A DNA stretch of 12,848 nucleotides from CAXTTV01 sp964247295 (GCA_964247295.1 CAXTTV010000139.1:1-12848), one strand, 5' to 3'. Counted from the first letter of the stretch, positions 1-7,366 are shown. Translations and numbers: made by a program. Notes: generated by a model not told the origin, from the sequence alone.

Positions 1-1380
1 TTGATATTGAGCGGCATTCTCAATATATTGGGCAGTCGTAATAATCTTTTGAAGGGCCAGTTGGGCCGATTGAGCATCGATCAGACCCCAGCGTTGGGAG
101 AGCTCATTTGCCGTCTCTGTAAGCTGATGGGCAGCGACATTTGCGGCTTCAGTATAGTATTGAACCGAATTTAGGCCAACCTGTGAAGAGTCCACCACCC
201 AGGTTTGTTCCGAAGCCGCTTTTTTCTGGCGTGTAGATAAAGAGTTCAGATCCTCAGTGCTATGTTGCAGATACTCAACGGACTTAATAATTGGGCGGCT
301 AAGCAGGCGACCAACCAGTAGACCAGCCAATAGCGCTATAAGAGCCGCGACCCCGGCGATCAGCGATGTTGTCTGAAGCTGCTGGTTCTCAACAGCCGTG
401 ATAGTATTCACCGGGCTTAGAACAAAGTATGTCCAGGGCATCGAAGCCATCTTTTTGCGAATAATCTGGAAGTCCTCATTCTTGTTCGTAGGGCGCAAGC
501 TTGTAGAATTATTGTTGTTTGTGTCACGCCAGAACTTGGCCACGGCGTCATCTTTCACCGTATTTACCTGTTCAGCCGTGCCATAGCGCAGATCCTTCGT
601 GATCGTATTGCTATCATCTTGAGAGACGGGTGCGACCGCAGAGATCAGATTACTGTCTTGTGTATCAGCGATCCTTACTCCATAATGATCTAGCAGGAAA
701 GCGTAACTACCATCGCCATTTGCGTTTTTCTCATCGTGGATAATATTGTTCACATAATCCAGATTAAGAGAGGCGCGAATAAAGCCAACTATCTTTGTTG
801 GTGGCATATTAGGGGCGGTTGCAGCCTTAATTGGTGCGTAGATCTCGATATATGGTTTTTTTGACTGAGGATCATAGTAGACCTCAGAGGAGAAGTTGCC
901 ACCCTGACTTACCTTTTGTAGATACTCATCCTTCACCATCACCGTTCCGTGAGGGGAGGGAGCTTTCGGATCAGTTAGAATCGGCTTACCCTTAAGATCA
1001 AAAAGAGTCCAATTGGTATAGCTAGGATCGTGATGTAGACCGGCTTCAAGGGAGTAGGTTGCGTGGATTGCCAGTATGCGCTGATCTTGCTCAGTCGCTG
1101 CATTATTCACATAGAAATCTTGAACAGATTGTACAAGGCTTAGCGTCACTGCGTCAGTGATACGCTCCTTGATATAACGATCAATCAATTGGACACGGTT
1201 CTGAGCGTCCGTCTGCATCGCCTGTGTTGCCTGTTGAGTAAGGTTAGGGCGAGAGACCAGATAGCTAAAGAGAACAGTTGCGATAAGGGGTAGGAAGGCA
1301 GCTCCCAGCAATAGCAGCGCGATGCGAGTTCCAAGTGGGAGCCGTCTTCTACGTCGGGTTAAACTTGCTCTTTGGGACAT
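1..1380 (-). CDS. Cache-domain membrane sensor protein (partial, C-terminus beyond left edge)
   Basis: This reading frame starts at ATG 1380 and is open to base 1, giving 460 residues with no stop. A positively charged N-terminus (RRRRR near residues 9-13) precedes a first membrane helix at about 17-42. An extracytoplasmic segment of roughly 290 residues follows, with double-Cache features (segments NWTLFDLKGKPIL, GFIRASLNLDYV and MPWTYFVLSPV). A second membrane helix lies at about 338-358, then a HAMP-like start (RPIIKSVEYLQ) and a helical cytoplasmic stretch. Cache domains bind small extracellular ligands in chemoreceptors and histidine kinases; the output domain is outside the window, so kinase or methyl-accepting class cannot be decided. 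An AGGA-type ribosome site lies about 12 nt upstream. It follows the DUF4388 gene by 38 nt on the same strand, so the two are probably co-transcribed. Confidence 0.85.
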   Translation of the reverse strand, partial: MSQRASLTRRRRRLPLGTRIALLLLGAAFLPLIATVLFSYLVSRPNLTQQATQAMQTDAQNRVQLIDRYIKERITDAVTLSLVQSVQDFYVNNAATEQDQRILAIHATYSLEAGLHHDPSYTNWTLFDLKGKPILTDPKAPSPHGTVMVKDEYLQKVSQGGNFSSEVYYDPQSKKPYIEIYAPIKAATAPNMPPTKIVGFIRASLNLDYVNNIIHDEKNANGDGSYAFLLDHYGVRIADTQDSNLISAVAPVSQDDSNTITKDLRYGTAEQVNTVKDDAVAKFWRDTNNNNSTSLRPTNKNEDFQIIRKKMASMPWTYFVLSPVNTITAVENQQLQTTSLIAGVAALIALLAGLLVGRLLSRPIIKSVEYLQHSTEDLNSLSTRQKKAASEQTWVVDSSQVGLNSVQYYTEAANVAAHQLTETANELSQRWGLIDAQSAQLALQKIITTAQYIENAAQYQ

Positions 1381-1418
1381 AAATAGTTGCCATCCTTTGC
1401 CAGAAATACGTTAACGAG

Positions 1419-2102
1419 TTATTGCTGGTAGATAATTCCGGCGGACTCCAAATCTTCTAAAAGTCGGAGAACCTCTTCATAATTTCGTCCCATCAAACGG
1501 ACAATCTCAGGTGTTGAACGTTTGCCATCAATGAGAAGAAAGACTCGTCGATGGGCGCGGGAAAGACCAATTGTCTCAATCATCTGAAGCGCATCATCAT
1601 AGCGACGAACACTACGGGGAGTGCGCACGCGGGCTCGTGATAAAGGTGCGGAATGAGAAAACGGCTGCGTATTAGGTAGAGGGCCTGTTCGAGGCCGGAT
1701 CGCACGTAAATAAGGATCTGATATAGGTTGGCTTTGAGTCTGATTGGGTACAGACGGGATAAAGGGAGAAGTTGTAGACACCGAGCGCTGTGGGGCACGA
1801 GGAGGACGCACAGATGGTGCCAAATTGGATGAAGATATACGAGGGTTTGTTTGAGGCGTGATAGAGGCCTCAAAAGCAAAAAGACACTCACCCCAGGAGC
1901 TTAACCACTGAAAAGCATCCTGACCTCTGCGTGCACCTACCTGGGCTTGAACAATCTGCCCCTGGGAGAACACAATGAAACCTTCCTCATACTTAACGTC
2001 TTCGCCACGTTCAACTGCTAATACACCTGTTTTGCGTCCCAGTTGAATGACCTGAATGACATTCGCAAGACGATCTGTTGAGGTCTCTCGCTGCTGTGTC
2101 AT
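1419..2102 (-). CDS. DUF4388 (PATAN-like) domain protein with C-terminal winged-helix-like segment
   Basis: A 227-residue soluble protein. Residues about 10-68 match the DUF4388/PATAN pattern: LANVIQVIQLGRKTGVLAVE, then a beta-rich part with FSQGQIVQAQVG and GQDAFQWLSSW. A Pro/Ser/Arg-rich linker of about 100 residues follows (70-165). The last 55 residues (HRRVFLLIDGKRSTPEIVRLMGRNYEEVLRLLEDLESAGII) look like a small winged-helix or tetrahelical module. DUF4388 occurs in PatA-type response regulators and in many Chloroflexota and Myxococcota signalling proteins as a protein-interaction module. The exact partner is unknown; the Cache receptor just downstream is the obvious candidate. The start at 2102 is supported by GGAG 10 nt upstream. 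A promoter with a TTGTCA -35 and an extended -10 lies about 85-120 nt upstream, overlapped by a palindrome. Confidence 0.8.
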   Translation of the reverse strand: MTQQRETSTDRLANVIQVIQLGRKTGVLAVERGEDVKYEEGFIVFSQGQIVQAQVGARRGQDAFQWLSSWGECLFAFEASITPQTNPRISSSNLAPSVRPPRAPQRSVSTTSPFIPSVPNQTQSQPISDPYLRAIRPRTGPLPNTQPFSHSAPLSRARVRTPRSVRRYDDALQMIETIGLSRAHRRVFLLIDGKRSTPEIVRLMGRNYEEVLRLLEDLESAGIIYQQ

Positions 2103-2158
2103 AAGTGTAGAACTCCACTGTATAGAGAACTAAATTCCTATACTCACTACACAGTTAT

Positions 2159-2174
2159 TGCAGGTATACCTGCA
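2159..2174. promoter_or_regulatory. 16-bp perfect palindrome, candidate operator
   Basis: TGCAGGTATACCTGCA is a perfect dyad with no spacer. It lies about 13-28 nt downstream of the predicted start of the DUF4388/Cache transcript and about 190 nt upstream of the sigma gene promoter. Its symmetry suits a homodimeric DNA-binding protein. It shares no obvious sequence with the 2213-2234 dyad, so two different regulators are possible. Confidence 0.45.
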
Positions 2175-2193
2175 TACATCTGAAAGTTTCATA

Positions 2194-2222
2194 AGCATAC
2201 CATAAAAGCTTGTTTATGACAA
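2194..2222 (-). promoter_or_regulatory. Candidate sigma-A-type promoter for the DUF4388/Cache operon
   Basis: On the minus strand TTGTCA (2222 to 2217, 5 of 6 to the -35 consensus) is followed by exactly 17 nt and TATGCT (2199 to 2194). A TG dinucleotide precedes the -10 (TGG-TATGCT), as in extended -10 promoters. The predicted start, near 2187, leaves about 85 nt of leader. The -35 lies inside the 2213-2234 palindrome. Confidence 0.5.
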
Positions 2223-2234
2223 AATTGTCATAAA
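2213..2234. promoter_or_regulatory. 22-bp near-perfect palindrome, candidate operator
   Basis: Two 10-bp arms, TTTATGACAA and TTGTCATAAA, are exact reverse complements around a 2-nt centre (AA). The site covers the -35 of the minus-strand promoter, where a dimeric repressor would block transcription. The arms are AT-rich and no T-tract follows, so an operator is likelier than a terminator. The regulator is not identifiable. Confidence 0.5.
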
Positions 2235-2280
2235 AAATGGGAACTCTGGTTAGTTACACAAATACCAACTAGGTAATTTG

Positions 2281-2295
2281 TGATGAAGATCATCA
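2281..2295. repeat. Short inverted repeat TGATGA-AGA-TCATCA
   Basis: Two 6-bp arms with a 3-nt spacer lie about 35-50 nt upstream of the -35 of the sigma gene promoter. This is a possible activator or operator half-site pair, but arms this short occur by chance in AT-rich DNA. Confidence 0.25.
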
Positions 2296-2328
2296 GATGT
2301 TTAGATGGTAAATAGAGATATCTCTATC

Positions 2329-2357
2329 TTGTACCTCTAGATACAGCGTGTTATACT
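2329..2357 (+). promoter_or_regulatory. Candidate promoter of the sigma factor gene
   Basis: TTGTAC (2329-2334) is separated by 17 nt from TATACT (2352-2357), which matches the -10 consensus at 5 of 6. Transcription would begin near 2364. That leaves about 45 nt of leader before ATG 2409 but almost none before the upstream TTG at 2367, which helps choose the start codon. Confidence 0.45.
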
Positions 2358-2408
2358 TTTCATGCATTGAAAGAAACTAAAAAGAATCTGGAATCGGGGA
2401 GCTTGTCG

Positions 2409-3179
2409 ATGGAGTCTCACAACCGTTCTCAGTCCTCATCCACTTTTGGGACAGGAGAACAAGGTGAACGGGTGGATAGATCCCAGCATCTGGAGCAGGC
2501 TTCGGTCAGTGAACTTGCTCGTTATTGTTCAGAAGAAACCAATAAATTTTTAAAGCAGAGTGTATCGAACGACCGCTATTGTCTGGAATTATTTCGCCGC
2601 GCGATTACCTTGCGGAATGATGAGGCCTGGACGTATGTTTATCAGCAGTATTCGCCGCTGGTCTTAACCTGGGTGAATCAGCACCAGAGCGCGGCTCCTT
2701 TGTTGGGGCAGGATGGTGTTGGTCCGCTGGTTAACGCGGCATTCGCGAAATTTGCTCAGGCGCTCACGCCGTCAAAGATGGATAAATTTGACTCATTGGC
2801 CGCGCTGCTCAAATATTTAAAGATGTGTGTGCACAGTGTTGTAGCCGACGAGGTGCGTTCCAGACAGGCGCGTCAATATGAAGAGACGCTAGAGTTAATG
2901 GAGAATGAGCCAGCCGCTGATGATCCTGCGGAGGATGTTGTTTCGCAGATCTCAGCCAGTAGTCTCTGGCAGTTGATTATAGAAGAGCTTAATGGCGAAG
3001 ATGAACGAGTGTTAATCTATCTGGCCTATATCCATGGAATGAAGCCTGGCGAGATCAGCAGCGCGCGGAAGCGACTCTTTCCCACAGTTGATGATGTGTA
3101 TCGGATCAAGCGTAATGTTTTAGAGCGCTTAAGGCGGAACCGACGGCTCCAGAACTTTTTCAATCATCATTATCTATAA
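2409..3179 (+). CDS. ECF-like sigma-70 family RNA polymerase sigma factor
   Basis: From ATG 2409 the protein has 256 residues. A GGGGAG ribosome site at 2396-2401 sits 7 nt ahead. An upstream in-frame TTG at 2367 would add 14 residues but has no ribosome site and almost no leader. The first 55 residues are polar and probably disordered. Residues about 58-152 resemble sigma region 2 (LFRRAITLRNDEAWTYVYQQY, then LVNAAFAKFAQAL and VVADEVRSRQ). Residues about 185-247 resemble region 4, with a helix-turn-helix-like end (MKPGEIS...VYRIKRNVLERLRR). There is no region 1.1 or 3, as in ECF factors, but the similarity is divergent and the family call rests on pattern. It heads a same-strand series with a zinc-motif anti-sigma-type gene and a TPR-CHAT gene, the context expected of a regulated alternative sigma factor. 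The 220-nt gap to the next gene argues against tight translational coupling. Confidence 0.75.
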   Translation: MESHNRSQSSSTFGTGEQGERVDRSQHLEQASVSELARYCSEETNKFLKQSVSNDRYCLELFRRAITLRNDEAWTYVYQQYSPLVLTWVNQHQSAAPLLGQDGVGPLVNAAFAKFAQALTPSKMDKFDSLAALLKYLKMCVHSVVADEVRSRQARQYEETLELMENEPAADDPAEDVVSQISASSLWQLIIEELNGEDERVLIYLAYIHGMKPGEISSARKRLFPTVDDVYRIKRNVLERLRRNRRLQNFFNHHYL

Positions 3180-3256
3180 GATTGATCTAGATGGACTTAA
3201 GATAAAGATCCCTATTGGTCGGAAGAAGCCTCGAAAATAGTGTCGACGACCGTTTA

Positions 3257-3286
3257 TTGGGATAAAAGAGTTAGGGCTCTTATAAA
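3257..3286 (+). promoter_or_regulatory. Weak candidate promoter in the sigma / anti-sigma intergenic gap
   Basis: The 220-nt gap 3180-3399 holds no gene. TTGGGA (3257-3262) and TATAAA (3281-3286) are spaced by 18 nt, so the anti-sigma gene may have its own promoter with a leader of about 105 nt. No convincing terminator was found in the gap. Confidence 0.3.
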
Positions 3287-3399
3287 GCTGAACAGGAAGG
3301 TTAGGGGGCGAAAGGTTTTATTTCATCGCTCAATGGTGGATATGCACCTGTCTTTCTGCTGACCCCACCTGTATCCTATGCTATCTAGAGGAAATTTTC

Positions 3400-4230
3400 A
3401 TGGAGTGTAGTAACCCTGGGGTTATTAGCGACGAAGAGTTGCTTGCGTATCTTGCCGGAGAGCCGATACGTCCCGCTGCCCACAGGCATTTATCCCGTTG
3501 TGAGGCGTGCTCCGCACGGTTAGCCGAGTATCGTCGGATGGAACTGGCCTTAACCAGTACGTTGTATCGCTGGGATTGTCCTTCGAGCCAGGTTTTGGGC
3601 GAGTTTGAGCTTGGACTGTTGAGTCCAGAGGTTATGGAGGCAGTAGAGGCTCATGTGCGTTTCTGCCGACCCTGTATTTCGGAGCTGGCGGCGCTTAACT
3701 CCTTTCTCGCTACTGAAGACGTAGCTCAGGCGGCTCCCGCCTCCGTACCTGTTCAAGCAATTGCCCCTGTTCGTCCTAACCATAATCATCGTTCGCAAGA
3801 GAGCGGAAACGTGCTGGGTAGATTACAGGATCTCGCAAAAACGGGCGCGCGGCGCATCGCGGCCAGTCTGGTTTTGCCACAGCCACGTCTGGCGTTTCAG
3901 CGCGATCTGGCTCCGGTCTCAACCTGGCCTCGTAACTACGCGGCGGAGAACCTGAGTATCTCTTTACATATGGAGGCCACGGGATACCCACGGCAGGCGT
4001 TAAAACTGATCGGCTTTGTGAAGCAGCTGGGTCAGGAACATCACTTAGAGGAACTGGAAGGTGTTCCTGTGTTACTTTCAGCGCCTGATCAGACAGTGCT
4101 GTCTCAGCAGATAGACGATCTGGGCAACTTTGTCTTTGGGCCGATCGCTCCCGCTGTCTACAACCTGGAATTGCGTTTCCCCGAGCAAACCGTCGCGATT
4201 GAGAAGATCTCGCTTGTCTTCCCTGAATAA
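3400..4230 (+). CDS. Soluble anti-sigma-type protein with two HxxxCxxC zinc motifs and a C-terminal beta-sandwich
   Basis: A 276-residue protein whose start is fixed by AGAGGAA 6 nt upstream of ATG 3400. It carries two zinc-binding anti-sigma (ZAS / zf-HC2 style) motifs: His30-x3-Cys34-x2-Cys37 and His85-x3-Cys89-x2-Cys92. ZAS domains normally wrap around sigma regions 2 and 4 and hold the factor inactive. Many anti-sigma factors are membrane-anchored, but no membrane helix is visible here, so it should act in the cytoplasm. A linker rich in Ala, Pro, Gln and Asn (about 105-180) leads to a C-terminal domain (about 185-276). Its pattern GVPVLLSAPDQTVLSQ...DDLGNFVFGPIAPAVYNLEL resembles the transthyretin/carboxypeptidase-regulatory beta-sandwich fold. 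Its likely partner is the upstream sigma factor. Because the next gene is a protease, it may be the cleaved substrate (inference). Confidence 0.75.
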   Translation: MECSNPGVISDEELLAYLAGEPIRPAAHRHLSRCEACSARLAEYRRMELALTSTLYRWDCPSSQVLGEFELGLLSPEVMEAVEAHVRFCRPCISELAALNSFLATEDVAQAAPASVPVQAIAPVRPNHNHRSQESGNVLGRLQDLAKTGARRIAASLVLPQPRLAFQRDLAPVSTWPRNYAAENLSISLHMEATGYPRQALKLIGFVKQLGQEHHLEELEGVPVLLSAPDQTVLSQQIDDLGNFVFGPIAPAVYNLELRFPEQTVAIEKISLVFPE

Positions 4231-4264
4231 GCTGTAATCTTTCTTTTTTATAGAAATAGTCATA

Positions 4265-4317
4265 TTCTGTCTCCTGGACAAATATTGAAGTATTTTCTGG
4301 GACAATTTTTTCTGTCT
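4265..4317 (+). repeat. Two paired short direct repeats upstream of the CHAT gene
   Basis: TTCTGTCT occurs at 4265-4272 and 4310-4317. Between the copies CTGGACAA (4274-4281) and CTGGGACAA (4297-4305) form a second pair. The order A-B-B-A, just ahead of the CHAT leader, looks like a protein-binding array. CTGTCT also occurs at 3348-3353, ahead of the anti-sigma gene. The region is low in complexity, so chance remains possible. Confidence 0.3.
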
Positions 4318-4328
4318 GCTTTTATCCT
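4299..4328 (+). promoter_or_regulatory. Weak candidate promoter for the CHAT gene
   Basis: GGGACA (4299-4304) and TATCCT (4323-4328) are 18 nt apart, each 4 of 6 to consensus. The -35-like box coincides with one of the CTGGGACAA repeats. The predicted leader of about 65 nt would include the 4342-4373 hairpin and T-tract. Confidence 0.25.
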
Positions 4329-4341
4329 GAGTGATAAGATG

Positions 4342-4373
4342 TACAGAAGGAAAATTCTGTATCTTCTTTTTTT
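4342..4373 (+). terminator. Hairpin plus T-tract: weak intrinsic terminator or attenuator ahead of the CHAT gene
   Basis: TACAGAA (4342-4348) and TTCTGTA (4355-4361) are perfect 7-bp complements around a GGAAAA loop. TCTTC and seven consecutive T (4367-4373) follow immediately. The stem is short and AT-rich, so termination would be partial at best. It lies 26 nt before the CHAT start codon, where it could end the sigma/anti-sigma transcript or lower CHAT expression relative to it. An operator dyad is the alternative reading. Confidence 0.45.
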
Positions 4374-4399
4374 GTTTGTGCTAATGGATAAAAAGTACT

Positions 4400-7366
4400 A
4401 TGACTCCTCAAGAAATAATCTCTAAATTACGTATCTTCGGTGAGGATGAAGGCAGACAACTGCTGCATGATGTAATTCCTTCTCTTAACTCTTCACAATT
4501 GGGACAGGTAATCGATCTTTTGAAGCGTCAGGCGGACCAGCAGTGGACGTATAATCCCTCTCTCTCGTTTCGACTGGCTGGCTATCTTGTCCTGATCGGA
4601 GATCTTGTTAATCATAAAAGCTATCGTGCGCTGGGTCTCATGGCCCGAGGTGATGCCTTGCGCCGACTGGATAAAAACCAGGAGGCGCTTCCTTTTTTTG
4701 ATGCTGCCGGCGAGGAATTTTTAGAGGCTGATGATGAGGTTGGTTGGGCGAGGACCCGGATCGGGCGCATCAGCGCATGTCTGCAACTTAATCGTCCGAC
4801 AGATGCCTTACGCGATGCTGCATTGGCACGTGAAGTTTTTATGCGCCATCACAAATACCTGCGCGCTGGTCAGATCGACGTGAATGCCGCGATTGTCAAT
4901 TATGAGCTTGGCAGTTATGAAGAGGCTCTGCGTCTATTCGATCGAGCGATTAAAACCTATGGACTTCAGAGTGAGGGTGTAGAATTGAACATCGCGCGGG
5001 CCAAAAGCAATAAAGCGCTGGCATTGGCCGCTCAGGGAAAATTTCCAGAGGCCGTAGCCTTGAATGAGCAGGCGCGTGCGACCTTTGAGGCCCACGAGGG
5101 GCAGCAGGTTGCGGTAGCGCGTGCGGATCTTAACATTGCTCAGATCTATGCGCTTCAGGGCCATTATAGTCAGGCCCTGCTCCTGTTTGATCGCAGTCGT
5201 GCGATCTTTCTTAACCATCAATTGGAGCTAGAGGCCGCCGAGGTGGCGCAGCTCACCTGTTTTTGTCTGGTTCGTCTGAACCGAGCTCGTGAGGCCTATC
5301 GGTTGGGTGAGGAGACGGTTGATTTTTTTCGCGGCATTCAGGGATATCGTCCGGCCCTGGCTTATTCGCTGATGTATCAGGCTGAGGCCTCCTGGTTACT
5401 TGGGCAGGTGCGCGAGGCCGACGATCTGTTGCAAGAGGCAAAAATCATTATGGAGGAGGGGGGCTTCCTCTCGGTTGCGGCTCGTGTGCGTTTGCGTCAG
5501 GCTGAGCTCTACTTTGTCGATGGCCAGTTTTTGGATAGCCAGCGCGAGGCTCGACTGGTGGCTGACCAGTTCGCGGAGCAAGAGGCTTTGCCGGAATTGG
5601 CGCGCGTCTCGCTGCTCCAGGCCAGGATCGCAGCCATTGAAGATGATCAGGTGAACGCCCAATATCTTTGTCAGCAGGCGCTAGATATCGCGGATGGGCA
5701 GAATCTCTTAGATCTTAAATACCGCTGCTTTTATCTGCTGGGTCAGCTTGCTGAGGGTCGCAATGATTTAGAAAAAGCTTTTACATACTATGATCAGGCT
5801 GTGTTGGGGATTGATGATGTGCAAAGCCGCCTGGTTATGGATGCGCGGACAAGCTTTTTAGAGGATAAAGGGGAGATCTATCTGCGAGCGGTCTTGCTGG
5901 CTTTGCGTTTGAAAAGGGTAGATCAGGCCCTGATCTATGTGGAAAAGGCCAAATCGCGGGTCTTGGGAGATTACCTCCGCAACAATATCGATATTCGCCT
6001 CAAGGCTGGTAGTCAGGCTGATGAAGTTGAGCTGGATCGACTCTCGCGACTGCGCGAAGAGCAATCTATGTATAGCTCAATTGTCTATGATGCTGAGCAT
6101 CCAGGGAATTTAAGCGATACCGCGATGATGCGGATACGGACGATTGGCCCGGCCAAAGCGCGAAAAGAGATGCAGGATCGGGAGCAGCGGATCGAGAAAT
6201 TGTTAGAGCAGATTCAATTGCACCTCTTAGGAGATCTCGTAGGTCGTGCCAATCCTCGTTGGACCGACCGCATCATCCATGGCTTGAGCGCCGCGCTTGA
6301 TCCCCAGACGTTGGTGCTGGAATATTATATCGCGGAACAGGATATCTACATCTTCCAGCTCAGTGGTCGAGGGATTAAAGTGCATGTGGAGGAGGGAGCG
6401 GTGTCCAAGCTGGAGCGCCTAGAGTCGTTATGGCGGGCAAACCTGGATCTGGCAGCGCAGGCGGCTGGTCAGGTGGATCGGGGGCAGGCATTTGCCGGCC
6501 TTCAGGAGAATTGCCAGGGGCTACTACAACGGCTCTATAACATCTTAATTCGTCCAATCGAGGAGGCTTTGCGGCAGCGCACAGAATTGATCGTCATTCC
6601 CTATGGATCTTTGCACTACCTGCCCCTCCATTGTTTATATGATGGTGAGCAGTTTCTGATTGAGCGTTTGAATGTATCCTATCTCCCGTCTGCCGCGCTC
6701 CTGGATATCTGTCGGCAACGAGGTAAGAAACTGCACCAGCAAGGCCAGGATCTCACAAAATCGCTTGTGATGGGCTTATCCGATAAAGGGAGGTTAGAGT
6801 TTGCTGTTGACGAGGCAAAGGGTGTCGCCCAACAGCTCTCATCTCCCTGCTTTTTGAATCAGGAAGCAACGGTGGAGCGCCTGACAATCTCTGGCGAGCA
6901 TAGTCCATTAATTCATATTGCCGCGCATGGATTGTTTCGGCTGGATGCCCCGAATTTCTCTTTTATTAAGCTGGCGGATCACCAGCTAAGCACAATCGAG
7001 GTATTTAATCTGGATTTCTCGGCCTGCTCACTGGTCACACTAAGTGCCTGCGAGACCGGAAGAGCGGTTGTTGGCGGCGTCGATGAAGTAATTGGCCTGG
7101 GGCGGGGATTTTTGTATTCGGGAGCAGCCTCCTTACTCCCAACGCTCTGGAAGGTAGATGATGCTAGCAGCGCGGAACTTATGAAGCTTTTTTATCGCTT
7201 GCTCCTCACACCAGATGCCGCGAATAGTCGACCGGGAAAAGCCAGAGCGCTGGCGGCGGCCCAGCGTCGTTTCCTAGCCCAAGTTCGCGTTTCCGATCAG
7301 CCCTATCTTGTGCATCCCTACTTTTGGGCAGCCTTCCACCTGATCGGTGATCCCGGCCCTATCTGA
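4400..7366 (+). CDS. TPR-CHAT protein (caspase-like CHAT peptidase with N-terminal tetratricopeptide repeats)
   Basis: A 988-residue cytoplasmic protein with no signal peptide or membrane helix. Residues about 75-515 are a long array of TPR helices with typical spacing (GDALRRLDKNQEALPFFDAA, VNYELGSYEEALRLFDRAI, ALALAAQGKFPEAVALNEQA, AQIYALQGHYSQALLLFDRS). A helical linker with EKAKSRVLGDYL follows. The CHAT peptidase domain covers about 640-988 and ends with the family-typical HPYFWAAFHLIGDPG. The catalytic pair is intact: His843 in HIAAHG and Cys884 in LSACETG, 41 residues apart. CHAT domains are clan CD, caspase/separase-like cysteine peptidases, and TPR-CHAT Csx29 of type III-E CRISPR is a proven example. 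The start ATG 4400 has only a weak GGAT site 10 nt upstream. Following a sigma factor and a ZAS protein, it is a candidate activating protease for the sigma factor; the trigger sensed by the TPR array is unknown. Confidence 0.9.
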   Translation: MTPQEIISKLRIFGEDEGRQLLHDVIPSLNSSQLGQVIDLLKRQADQQWTYNPSLSFRLAGYLVLIGDLVNHKSYRALGLMARGDALRRLDKNQEALPFFDAAGEEFLEADDEVGWARTRIGRISACLQLNRPTDALRDAALAREVFMRHHKYLRAGQIDVNAAIVNYELGSYEEALRLFDRAIKTYGLQSEGVELNIARAKSNKALALAAQGKFPEAVALNEQARATFEAHEGQQVAVARADLNIAQIYALQGHYSQALLLFDRSRAIFLNHQLELEAAEVAQLTCFCLVRLNRAREAYRLGEETVDFFRGIQGYRPALAYSLMYQAEASWLLGQVREADDLLQEAKIIMEEGGFLSVAARVRLRQAELYFVDGQFLDSQREARLVADQFAEQEALPELARVSLLQARIAAIEDDQVNAQYLCQQALDIADGQNLLDLKYRCFYLLGQLAEGRNDLEKAFTYYDQAVLGIDDVQSRLVMDARTSFLEDKGEIYLRAVLLALRLKRVDQALIYVEKAKSRVLGDYLRNNIDIRLKAGSQADEVELDRLSRLREEQSMYSSIVYDAEHPGNLSDTAMMRIRTIGPAKARKEMQDREQRIEKLLEQIQLHLLGDLVGRANPRWTDRIIHGLSAALDPQTLVLEYYIAEQDIYIFQLSGRGIKVHVEEGAVSKLERLESLWRANLDLAAQAAGQVDRGQAFAGLQENCQGLLQRLYNILIRPIEEALRQRTELIVIPYGSLHYLPLHCLYDGEQFLIERLNVSYLPSAALLDICRQRGKKLHQQGQDLTKSLVMGLSDKGRLEFAVDEAKGVAQQLSSPCFLNQEATVERLTISGEHSPLIHIAAHGLFRLDAPNFSFIKLADHQLSTIEVFNLDFSACSLVTLSACETGRAVVGGVDEVIGLGRGFLYSGAASLLPTLWKVDDASSAELMKLFYRLLLTPDAANSRPGKARALAAAQRRFLAQVRVSDQPYLVHPYFWAAFHLIGDPGPI

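Noticed and set aside
2367..2408. TTG start at 2367 for the sigma factor
   Set aside because: No ribosome site, and the likely transcript starts only about 3 nt upstream; ATG 2409 has GGGGAG at good spacing.
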